A stretch of DNA of 12,007 nt from positions 1 to 12,007 of the forward strand of contig JAUYQT010000528.1 of the NCBI GenBank assembly GCA_030697085.1, written 5' to 3'. The notes beneath the pieces were generated by a model, which worked only from the letters and a program-made list of their open reading frames with translations, was not told the DNA's origin and searched no databases. The DNA comes from Azonexus sp. Its GTDB lineage: Bacteria; Pseudomonadota; Gammaproteobacteria; Burkholderiales; Rhodocyclaceae. Shown piece after piece: positions 1-5,614 of the stretch (positions are counted from its first letter, which is position 1; each line of letters opens with the position of its first letter). The translations under genes and the position numbers were made by a program.

Positions 1-66
1 CGGGCTGAGCCTGTCGAAGCCATTGAAAACACAGGGATTGCCCTTCGACAAGCTCAGGGCGAACGG
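1..66. repeat. Imperfect palindromic intergenic repeat (CTTCGACAAGCTCAGGGC family)
   Basis: Two arms face each other: GGGCTGAGCCTGTCGAAG at 2-19 and CTTCGACAAGCTCAGGGC at 43-60, followed by GAACGG to 66. Comparing the first arm with the reverse complement of the second gives 15 identical positions of 18, so an RNA copy could fold into a long stem around a 23-base loop. I recognise the second arm as a dispersed intergenic element seen in many proteobacterial genomes. It ends only 30 bases before the adaptor start codon, leaving little room for a promoter between them, so the operon promoter probably lies left of the window. The element may continue past the left edge. Confidence 0.75.
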
Positions 67-96
67 AATAAATCAGTGCCTCCTTAGGAATTTCGC

Positions 97-1245
97 ATGC
101 GCCGCATCGTCATCGCTTTTGTCATCATCGCCCTGCTCGGCCTCGGCATCTTCTGGTTCACCCGACCCAAGCCAATTCCAGTGATACTGAAGGAAGTCGC
201 CGCGGGCAAGGTCGAGGCGACACTGGCCAACACCCGGGCCGGCACCGTCGAAGCCTGCCAGCGCACTAAACTCTCCACCATTGTCGGCGGCCGCATCGAA
301 TACCTGGGCGTCAAGGAGGGCGACCATGTGAAGAAAGGCCAGTTGCTGCTCAAGCTGTGGAACGATGACCAGCAGGCGCAGGCGGCCTTGGCGCAAACGC
401 AGATTGTGCTTGCCGGCAAACGCAGCGAGGAAGTTTGCATTGCTGCGGTCAACGCTGAAAAAGAGGCAAAAAGACAGGCCGAGTTGCGCGCCAAAGGTTT
501 CGTTTCGAGCAGCCGGGAAGAAGCGGCCCGCACCGATGCCGAAGTCCGCCGCGCCGGCTGCAATACTGCCAAGGCAGATATCGCGCAGGCCGAAGCCAAG
601 CTCAAGACAACCCGGGTTGAACAGGGCCGCGTTGCGCTCTATGCGCCCTTTGACGGCATTGTTGCCAAAATCGTCGGCGAACTGGGCGAATACTCGACGC
701 CTTCGCCGCCAGGCGTGCCGACACCTCCGGCCATAGATTTAATCGACGACTCCTGCCTCTACGTCAAGGCGCCGATGGATGAAGTCGATGCGCCGAAAAT
801 CACGGCCGGCCAACCGGTGCGCGTCACCCTCGACGCCCTGCCCGGCAAGACACTGCCCGGCAAGGTCAGGCGTGTCGCACCCTATGTTTCCGCGGTGGAA
901 AAGCAGGCCCGCACCGTCGATATTGAAGTTGATTTTGAGCAACCGGAAACCGCCGGCAAATTGCTGGTGGGTTACAGCGCCGACGTCGAAATCATCCTCG
1001 CCGGCCACGACCAGGTATTGCGTATCCCGACCGCCGCGATTCAGGAAGGCGGCCGCGTCCTGCTTTTCAATGCCGACAGCGGCAAGCTGGAAGAGCGCCA
1101 GATCAAAACCGGCCTCGCCAACTGGGAATACACCGAAGTCCTCGCAGGCCTGGCGGCGGGCGACCGGATTGTCACCTCGCTGGAAAAAGAAGGCATCAAG
1201 GCCGGCGCCAGCGTGACGCCGGATGAAAAGACGAAAGCAAAGTAG
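97..1245 (+). CDS. HlyD/MacA-like periplasmic adaptor of an ABC efflux system
   Basis: A 382-residue membrane fusion protein that should link an inner-membrane ABC transporter to an outer-membrane channel. Residues 3-21 form one hydrophobic anchor after MRR, so the body is periplasmic. A split lipoyl domain (about 48-88 and 178-215, the second half starting at LYAPFDGIVAKI) flanks an Ala/Glu/Lys/Arg-rich coiled-coil hairpin (about 90-178) whose tip lies near KGFVSSS (133-139). A beta-barrel segment (about 220-300, LYVKAPMDEVDAPKI) and a membrane-proximal domain to about 370 follow. The length suits MacA-type adaptors. The ATG has AGGA (86-89) at normal spacing. Four cysteines (54, 114, 155, 220) are unusual for this family; 114 and 155 are equidistant from the hairpin tip. 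The ATPase gene starts three bases after the stop, indicating one operon. The substrate cannot be told from sequence, and no TolC-like gene is in the window. Confidence 0.9.
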   Translation: MRRIVIAFVIIALLGLGIFWFTRPKPIPVILKEVAAGKVEATLANTRAGTVEACQRTKLSTIVGGRIEYLGVKEGDHVKKGQLLLKLWNDDQQAQAALAQTQIVLAGKRSEEVCIAAVNAEKEAKRQAELRAKGFVSSSREEAARTDAEVRRAGCNTAKADIAQAEAKLKTTRVEQGRVALYAPFDGIVAKIVGELGEYSTPSPPGVPTPPAIDLIDDSCLYVKAPMDEVDAPKITAGQPVRVTLDALPGKTLPGKVRRVAPYVSAVEKQARTVDIEVDFEQPETAGKLLVGYSADVEIILAGHDQVLRIPTAAIQEGGRVLLFNADSGKLEERQIKTGLANWEYTEVLAGLAAGDRIVTSLEKEGIKAGASVTPDEKTKAK

Positions 1246-1248
1246 CCG

Positions 1249-1935
1249 ATGGCGCTGATCGAACTGGCCGGCATTGAGCGCTTTTTCCAGCTCGGGGATT
1301 CCACGGTCCACGCCCTGGCAGCCCTTAATTTGAGCATTGACGCCGGCGAATACGTCGCGGTGATGGGGCCTTCCGGCTCGGGAAAATCAACCTTGCTCAA
1401 CCTGCTCGGCTTGCTCGACCACCCCAACGCCGGCACCTACCAACTCGAAGGCCGCGATGTCACCACGCTTTCGCCGGATGAACAGGCGCACGTCCGCAGC
1501 GAGCGCATCGGCTTCGTCTTCCAGAGCTTTCACCTCGTCCCGCGCCTGACCGCGGCCGAAAACATCGCCTTGCCGATGACCCTGGCGGGCATCCCGGCCA
1601 AAGAACGCAACGCCCGCGTCGCCCAGGCGTTGCGCAGCTTCGGCCTGGAAAACCGTGCCGATCATCGCCCCGATCAGCTTTCCGGCGGCCAGCGCCAGCG
1701 CGTCGCCATCGCCCGCGCCACCATCATGCAGCCGGCGCTGATCCTGGCCGATGAACCCACCGGCAATCTCGACCGGCATACCGGCGAAGAGGTGGTCAGC
1801 CTGCTCGAAGGGCTCAACGCCAGTGGCGTCACGCTGATTGTCGTCACCCACGACCAGGCGATGGGCGCCCGGGCCCGACGGCAGTTGGTGATGGAGGATG
1901 GGCGGCTTAAAACTGACTCGCGGCAGGCGACATGA
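1249..1935 (+). CDS. ABC transporter ATPase subunit, MacB/LolD class
   Basis: A 228-residue stand-alone nucleotide-binding subunit with every catalytic motif: Walker A GPSGSGKST (40-48), Q-loop glutamine 92 in FVFQSFHL, signature LSGGQ (144-148), Walker B ILADEP with catalytic Glu169, D-loop NLD (173-175) and switch His201. The HVRSERIGFVFQ stretch (81-92) is typical of the MacB/LolD/FtsE class, whose partners are FtsX-fold permeases that work by mechanotransmission and do not carry substrate through the membrane. The two downstream permeases are exactly that type. It lacks the fused permease domain of true MacB. The start lies three bases after the adaptor stop. The stop overlaps an ATG (ATGA, 1932-1935) opening a 46-codon frame that runs through a repeat into the first permease start. 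It should act at the cytoplasmic face of the inner membrane. Confidence 0.93.
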   Translation: MALIELAGIERFFQLGDSTVHALAALNLSIDAGEYVAVMGPSGSGKSTLLNLLGLLDHPNAGTYQLEGRDVTTLSPDEQAHVRSERIGFVFQSFHLVPRLTAAENIALPMTLAGIPAKERNARVAQALRSFGLENRADHRPDQLSGGQRQRVAIARATIMQPALILADEPTGNLDRHTGEEVVSLLEGLNASGVTLIVVTHDQAMGARARRQLVMEDGRLKTDSRQAT

Positions 1936-2072
1936 GCACTGGTTCAACACCGCCCAACCCAAACCCGTCATTCCTGCCCAGGCTGGGATTCAGGTTTTCC
2001 GGCACCGACTGGATTCCCGCCTATGCGGGAATGACCGCGCCGATTTTCTTAAGCTGTCATGCGCCTCGCTGA
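1932..2072 (+). other. Repeat-derived 46-codon open frame bridging ATPase and permease genes
   Basis: An ATG overlapping the ATPase stop (ATGA) opens a frame of 46 codons that passes through the whole palindromic repeat. It ends at TGA 2070-2072, fourteen bases inside the first permease gene. The repeat part encodes DWIPAYAGMT, a string that appears wherever this repeat is translated, so the peptide itself is probably meaningless. The frame could still keep ribosomes moving to the permease start, which has no clear Shine-Dalgarno sequence. It may be pure coincidence and I do not claim a protein. Confidence 0.2.
1966..2036. repeat. Palindromic intergenic repeat (ATTCCCGC..GCGGGAAT family) inside the operon
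   Basis: Two arms related by inversion lie between the ATPase and permease genes. The left arm is CGTCATTCCTGCCCAGG and onward to 1993; the right arm runs from CTGGATTCCCGCC (about 2009) to the AATGAC ending at 2035. The right arm is itself a perfect 8-bp hairpin, ATTCCCGC (2013-2020), loop CTAT, GCGGGAAT (2025-2032). The left arm is a less perfect hairpin. This is a well-known dispersed element of Beta- and Gammaproteobacteria. It is of a different family from the repeat at the left edge. There is no T-run after either hairpin, so it does not look like an intrinsic terminator. Confidence 0.85.
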
Positions 2073-3267
2073 CACCCTCCGTTTCGCCCGCGATGCCGCC
2101 ACCGGCTACCCGATGCGCACCTCGCTTTCGGTGCTCGCCATGTCGATCGGCGTCGCCGCCGTCGTCATCCTCACCGCATTGGGTGACGGCGCCCGGCGCT
2201 ACGTCGTCGGCCAGTTTTCCTCGATCGGCACCAACCTCGTCATCGTCCTGCCCGGCCGCTCCGGCACCGGCGGTTTCAATCCGGCTAATGCCATCACCAC
2301 CACACCGCGCGACCTGACCATCGACGACGCCAGCGCCTTGCGTCGCTCCCCGGCCGTCAGCCGCGTTGCGCCGCTCACCGTCGGCACTTCGGAAATCAGC
2401 TTTGGTGGGCGTTTGCGTGAAGTCATGGTTGCCGGCTCAACCGCTGAATTCATCCCCATCCGCAATTTCGAACTGGCCCAAGGTCGCGGCCTGCCGGAAG
2501 AGGACTGGAATCGCGGCTCATCGGTCGCCGTCATCGGCGACAAAATCCGCGAGGAACTGTTCGGCAACCAACCCGCCGTCGGCCAACTGATCCGCGTCGG
2601 CGACCGGCGACTACGCGTCGTCGGCGTACTCAAATCCCTCGGCCAGGGACTGGGCATGAACACAGACGAACTAGTCATCGTACCCGTCGCACTGGCCCAG
2701 GCCATGTTCAACTCCAACACGCTGTTCCGCATTCTGGTCGAAGCAAAAAGTCGCGAGGCGATTCCAGAAGCCAGAGAACAGGCGATGGAAATCATCAAAC
2801 AGCGGCATCGCGGCGAAGAAGACATCACCGTCATCACCCAGGACGCCGTGCTCGCCACCTTTGACAAACTGCTCGGCGCGCTGACCCTGGGCGTCGCCGG
2901 CATCGCCGCGATCAGTCTGGCCGTCGCCGGCATTCTGGTGATGAACGTCATGCTCGTCGCCGTCACCCAGCGCACCGGCGAAATCGGCCTGCTCAAGGCG
3001 CTCGGCGCCACGGCCCAGACCATCCGCCTGGCCTTCCTGGCCGAAGCAGCCATGCTCTCCACCGTCGGCGCCCTGCTCGGCTACCTGCTTGGCCAGCTCG
3101 GTGCCTTCGCCCTGCGCCAGGCCTTTCCGGTTTTCCCGGCTTACCCGCCGGATTGGGCGGTGATCGCTGGCCTATCCACAGCACTGATCACCGGCCTGCT
3201 CTTCGGCGTCATGCCCGCCCGTCGCGCCGCCCGACTCGACCCGGTGCAAGCCTTGATGAAGCACTGA
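2059..3267 (+). CDS. FtsX/MacB-type ABC permease, first of a tandem pair
   Basis: A 402-residue inner-membrane permease of the MacB/LolC/FtsX fold. Transmembrane helix 1 spans about 21-42, a large periplasmic MacB-like domain about 43-265, then three helices at about 272-302, 322-352 and 365-386. The cytoplasmic segment RTGEIGLLKALGA (305-317) between helices 2 and 3 is the conserved ATPase-coupling motif of this fold. The C-terminus PARRAARLDPVQAL (386-399) is also characteristic. It should pair with the product of the next gene and use the upstream ATPase. The chosen ATG gives the usual short cytoplasmic start before helix 1, but no strong Shine-Dalgarno lies upstream (only TTAAG at 2050-2054). 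Expression may therefore depend on coupling through the frame crossing the repeat. Confidence 0.92.
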   Translation: MRLADTLRFARDAATGYPMRTSLSVLAMSIGVAAVVILTALGDGARRYVVGQFSSIGTNLVIVLPGRSGTGGFNPANAITTTPRDLTIDDASALRRSPAVSRVAPLTVGTSEISFGGRLREVMVAGSTAEFIPIRNFELAQGRGLPEEDWNRGSSVAVIGDKIREELFGNQPAVGQLIRVGDRRLRVVGVLKSLGQGLGMNTDELVIVPVALAQAMFNSNTLFRILVEAKSREAIPEAREQAMEIIKQRHRGEEDITVITQDAVLATFDKLLGALTLGVAGIAAISLAVAGILVMNVMLVAVTQRTGEIGLLKALGATAQTIRLAFLAEAAMLSTVGALLGYLLGQLGAFALRQAFPVFPAYPPDWAVIAGLSTALITGLLFGVMPARRAARLDPVQALMKH

Positions 3268-3268
3268 G

Positions 3269-4468
3269 ATGCTTGTCGCCGACTCCCTACAGCTCGCCCT
3301 GCGCGCCATTACCGCACAGCGCCTGCGCAGCTTCCTGACCTTGCTCGGCATTGCCGTCGGCATCGCGGCGGTCATCCTGCTCACCTCGATCGGCGAAGGC
3401 ATCCATCGCTTCGTGCTCGGCGAATTCACCCAGTTCGGCACCAACGTTATCTCGGCCATGCCCGGCAAGACAAAAACCGGCGGCTCACCCTCCGGCCTGC
3501 CTTCAAGCGCCCGGCCACTTTCACTGGAGGATGCCAAGTCGCTCGAACGCCTGCCCCATGTCGTCGCCGTAACCCCCAATGTGCGCGGCAACGCCGAGGT
3601 CGAAGGCAACGGCAGAACACGGCGAACGCTGATTTACGGGGTCAACGCCAATTTACCCAAAATCTTCCGGTCGACCGTGCAAAGCGGCCAATTTCTGCCC
3701 GCTGACGATGAAAGCAGCGCCCGCGCCTTCGTCGTGCTCGGTTCCAAGGTCAAAAATGAGTTATTCGGCAGCGAAAACCCACTCGGTCAGCGCTTGCGGA
3801 TCGGCGGCCTGCACTTTCGCGTCATCGGGGTCATGGCACCCAAAGGCCAGTTTCTTGGTATCGACCTCGACGACACCGCCTTCATTCCGACCGCCCGCGG
3901 CCAGGAATTATTCAACCGTGAAGGCGTCGACGAAATCAACATCGCAGCCGAGGAAGGCGTCCCCTCCGCCATCGTCGCCGCAGCGATCAAGGAACGCCTG
4001 ATCGCCCGCCACGGTCGCGAGGATTTCACCATCGTCACGCAGGAAGAGATGCTGAAAACGCTATCCAACATTCTCAACGTCCTGACCATGGCGGTCGGCG
4101 CGCTCGGTGGCATCTCACTACTGGTCGGCGGCGTCGGCATCGTCACCATCATGACCATCGCCGTCACCGAACGCACCGGCGAAATCGGCCTGCTGGTCGC
4201 CCTCGGCGCGCCACGACGCACGATTTTGCTGCTCTTTCTCGGCGAAGCCGTCGCACTCTCGGCGCTCGGCGGCTTTCTCGGTTTGCTCCTCGGCGTTGGC
4301 CTGGCGCAATTGATTCACCTCGCATTGCCGGCGCTACCGGTCCACACCCCGCTCATCTTCGTCCTGCTGGCTGAGGGAGTCGCCATCGTCATCGGCCTCG
4401 CCGCCGGCGTTTTGCCGGCCAGACGTGCCGCTCGTCTTGACCCGGTGGAGGCGCTACGCACTGAATGA
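3269..4468 (+). CDS. FtsX/MacB-type ABC permease, second of a tandem pair
   Basis: A 399-residue paralogue of the preceding permease with the same plan: helix 1 about 21-42, periplasmic domain about 43-262, helices at about 268-300, 318-350 and 361-383. The coupling motif RTGEIGLLVALGA is at 302-314 and the end is PARRAARLDPVEAL (383-396). The N-termini align without gaps (IGVAAVVILTALGDGARR against VGIAAVILLTSIGEGIHR), pointing to an old tandem duplication and a heterodimeric permease as in LolC/LolE. A lysine in the first copy's coupling motif (ALGA preceded by K) is valine here. Only one base separates the genes, so translation is very likely coupled; no good Shine-Dalgarno stands before this ATG. 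The substrate is unknown. Confidence 0.92.
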   Translation: MLVADSLQLALRAITAQRLRSFLTLLGIAVGIAAVILLTSIGEGIHRFVLGEFTQFGTNVISAMPGKTKTGGSPSGLPSSARPLSLEDAKSLERLPHVVAVTPNVRGNAEVEGNGRTRRTLIYGVNANLPKIFRSTVQSGQFLPADDESSARAFVVLGSKVKNELFGSENPLGQRLRIGGLHFRVIGVMAPKGQFLGIDLDDTAFIPTARGQELFNREGVDEINIAAEEGVPSAIVAAAIKERLIARHGREDFTIVTQEEMLKTLSNILNVLTMAVGALGGISLLVGGVGIVTIMTIAVTERTGEIGLLVALGAPRRTILLLFLGEAVALSALGGFLGLLLGVGLAQLIHLALPALPVHTPLIFVLLAEGVAIVIGLAAGVLPARRAARLDPVEALRTE

Positions 4469-4516
4469 CGTGCTAAAGTTCAGCCCACAAATTTCATAAC
4501 CCACTGGAAAACAGCC

Positions 4517-4936
4517 ATGACTCATTACATTGAAGACTTGCAACCCGGCATGAGCGCCACCATCGGCAAAACCATTACCGATGCCGACATCGTTCTCTTT
4601 GCCGGCGTCTCGACCGACACCAATGCCGTCCACCTCGACGAAGAATTCGGCAAAACCACCGCCTTTGGTGGACGTATCGCTCACGGCATGCTGTCGGCGA
4701 GTTTCATCTCCGCCGTCCTCGGCGCCCATCTGCCCGGCCCAGGCACCATTTACCTGGCCCAAACCCTGAAATTCAAAGCCCCGGTTCGCCCGGGCGACAC
4801 CGTCAAGACCACAGTCACCGTCAAGGAAGTGATCGCCGCCAAAAAACGCGTCATCCTCGAAACCATCTGTAAAGTCGGTGAAACCGTGGTGATCGAAGGT
4901 GAAGCCACCGTGATGATTGGCAACAAGCCGGCCTGA
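4517..4936 (+). CDS. phaJ: (R)-specific enoyl-CoA hydratase, MaoC/PhaJ family
   Basis: A 139-residue single hot-dog-fold protein, the normal length for PhaJ. Asp34 and His39 in STDTNAVHLD match the catalytic Asp-x4-His pair of the family (Asp31 and His36 in Aeromonas PhaJ). GGRIAHGMLSASF (51-63), LPGPGTIYL (72-80) and the strand KFKAPVRPGD also fit. The reaction is reversible hydration of trans-2-enoyl-CoA to (R)-3-hydroxyacyl-CoA in the cytoplasm, which can feed beta-oxidation intermediates into polyhydroxyalkanoate synthesis. No pha synthase gene is nearby, so that role is inferred; other MaoC hydratases act in fatty-acid or dicarboxylate pathways. GGAAA (4506-4510) precedes the ATG. It follows the second permease by 48 bases with no terminator between them, and it ends before a clear terminator. 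Confidence 0.87.
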   Translation: MTHYIEDLQPGMSATIGKTITDADIVLFAGVSTDTNAVHLDEEFGKTTAFGGRIAHGMLSASFISAVLGAHLPGPGTIYLAQTLKFKAPVRPGDTVKTTVTVKEVIAAKKRVILETICKVGETVVIEGEATVMIGNKPA

Positions 4937-4951
4937 TCGCTACGCCCCGAC

Positions 4952-4975
4952 AACCCGGCCGAGCCGGGTTTTTTT
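4952..4975 (+). terminator. Rho-independent terminator after the hydratase gene
   Basis: AACCCGGC (4952-4959), loop CGA, then GCCGGGTT (4963-4970) form a perfect 8-bp stem that runs into seven consecutive T residues (4969-4975). It starts 15 bases after the hydratase stop. It ends the left operon and insulates the toxin-antitoxin promoter that follows almost immediately. Confidence 0.93.
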
Positions 4976-4984
4976 GTGGCATCA

Positions 4985-5004
4985 TGTAGCACTTCTGTGC
5001 TACA
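4985..5004. promoter_or_regulatory. Perfect inverted repeat, probable toxin-antitoxin operator
   Basis: TGTAGCAC (4985-4992), spacer TTCT, GTGCTACA (4997-5004) is a perfect 8-bp inverted repeat ending 18 bases before the antitoxin start. Ribbon-helix-helix antitoxins bind such palindromes as dimers at their own promoters, so autoregulation is the natural reading. No run of T follows, so it is not a terminator. The promoter itself is unclear: TTGTGG at 4974-4979 with TGCTAC at 4998-5003 is only a weak -35/-10 candidate, but it would place the -10 inside the operator. AAAGG (5009-5013) is the antitoxin ribosome-binding site. Confidence 0.7.
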
Positions 5005-5022
5005 CCCTAAAGGTACGCAAAT

Positions 5023-5307
5023 ATGTCCACCACAACCATTCGCCTGCCGGAAGCGTTGAAAAGCCGGGTCGCCAAGGCAGCGGCACAGGCCGGGACCAGC
5101 ACCCATAACTTGATCCTGGAAGCGATTGCGGAAAAAACCGAGCAACTGGAACGGCAAAACGACTTTCACGCCACGGCCGAGCGCCGCTATGCAAATCTTC
5201 TTGCCACTGGCGAAACCATCGCCTGGAGCGATATGCGCAAGTACCTCGAAAGCCGAGCGGGAGGACTGCCGGGTAATCCGCCCAGCCCGCGCAAATTAAG
5301 CGATTGA
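5023..5307 (+). CDS. Ribbon-helix-helix (CopG/ParD-like) antitoxin
   Basis: A 94-residue protein. The N-terminal strand TTTIRLPE (3-10) and two helices (about 10-24 and 26-40) separated by the turn GTSTHN form a ribbon-helix-helix DNA-binding domain that acts as a dimer. The C-terminal half, with RRYANLLATGETIAWSDMRKYL (54-75) and a Gly/Pro-rich tail ending PSPRKLSD, resembles the toxin-wrapping region of antitoxins paired with ParE-fold toxins. It should neutralise the downstream toxin by direct binding and repress its own operon through the palindrome at 4985-5004. The ATG is supported by AAAGG nine bases upstream. The toxin gene starts one base after the stop. Confidence 0.85.
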   Translation: MSTTTIRLPEALKSRVAKAAAQAGTSTHNLILEAIAEKTEQLERQNDFHATAERRYANLLATGETIAWSDMRKYLESRAGGLPGNPPSPRKLSD

Positions 5308-5308
5308 G

Positions 5309-5605
5309 ATGACACGGCTAGAACTGGCGAGCGAGGTTGCTGAAGACCTTCAACGCATCCTGAATCACCTTGAGCGCTTCGAAGTTGAGAACACTGCGCT
5401 ACGTATTCGCGAAATCATCGAAGCGATCAGCATTCTCGAAAGTAATCCGCTGATCGGTCGCCCGACCTCAGACGATATGCGAGAACTCGTTATTGGCCGC
5501 AATGCACGCGGCTACATTGCGCTTTATCGCTACATTACCGAGATCGACAGCGCATTCATTCTGGCCATTCGTAGCCAGCGCGAGGCCGGGTACAAGCGGC
5601 CGTAG
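5309..5605 (+). CDS. ParE/RelE-superfamily toxin
   Basis: A 98-residue protein, the usual size for this superfamily. It has two N-terminal helices (about 8-45), then the beta-sheet core with NPLIGRPTSDDMREL (46-60), GYIALYRY (68-75) and the C-terminal AIRSQREAGY (86-95). The last two are recurrent in chromosomal ParE-like toxins. Known members poison DNA gyrase (ParE) or cleave mRNA at the ribosome (RelE). The sequence reads as ParE-like, but the target cannot be settled by eye. It starts one base after the antitoxin stop with no strong ribosome site of its own, so synthesis is probably coupled to the antitoxin, as expected for antitoxin-first pairs. The frame is intact, so the module may be functional. 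Confidence 0.85.
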   Translation: MTRLELASEVAEDLQRILNHLERFEVENTALRIREIIEAISILESNPLIGRPTSDDMRELVIGRNARGYIALYRYITEIDSAFILAIRSQREAGYKRP

Positions 5606-5609
5606 CCGC
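5596..5609. terminator. Weak hairpin between convergent toxin and pseudouridine synthase genes
   Basis: GCGGC (5596-5600), loop CGTA, GCCGC (5605-5609) is a 5-bp all-GC stem covering the toxin stop codon. On + it is followed only by CTGTTTC, a poor T-tract. The converging genes leave just nine bases between stops, so this is the only candidate bidirectional terminator. It is weak, and read-through producing antisense RNA in both directions is quite possible. Confidence 0.3.
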
Positions 5610-5614
5610 CTGTT

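Noticed and set aside
2013-2032. ATTCCCGC-CTAT-GCGGGAAT as an intrinsic terminator in the efflux operon
   Set aside because: No T-run follows and it belongs to a dispersed repeat family. Downstream genes clearly continue the operon.
1898-2317. A 139-codon + frame spanning the repeat and the permease start
   Set aside because: It overlaps the ATPase end and permease beginning out of frame, and its recognisable part is just translated repeat sequence.
2199-3062. A 287-codon open frame on the minus strand inside the first permease gene
   Set aside because: It is a GC-bias shadow of the + gene: Ser/Arg/Thr-rich, no recognisable domain. Similar antisense frames at 84-605, 739-1311, 1387-1971 and 3787-4221 were dismissed for the same reason.
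97-4468. Calling the operon macAB or lolCDE by name
   Set aside because: The ATPase and permease are split, unlike MacB, and an adaptor is present, unlike LolCDE. Naming it after either would overstate what is known.
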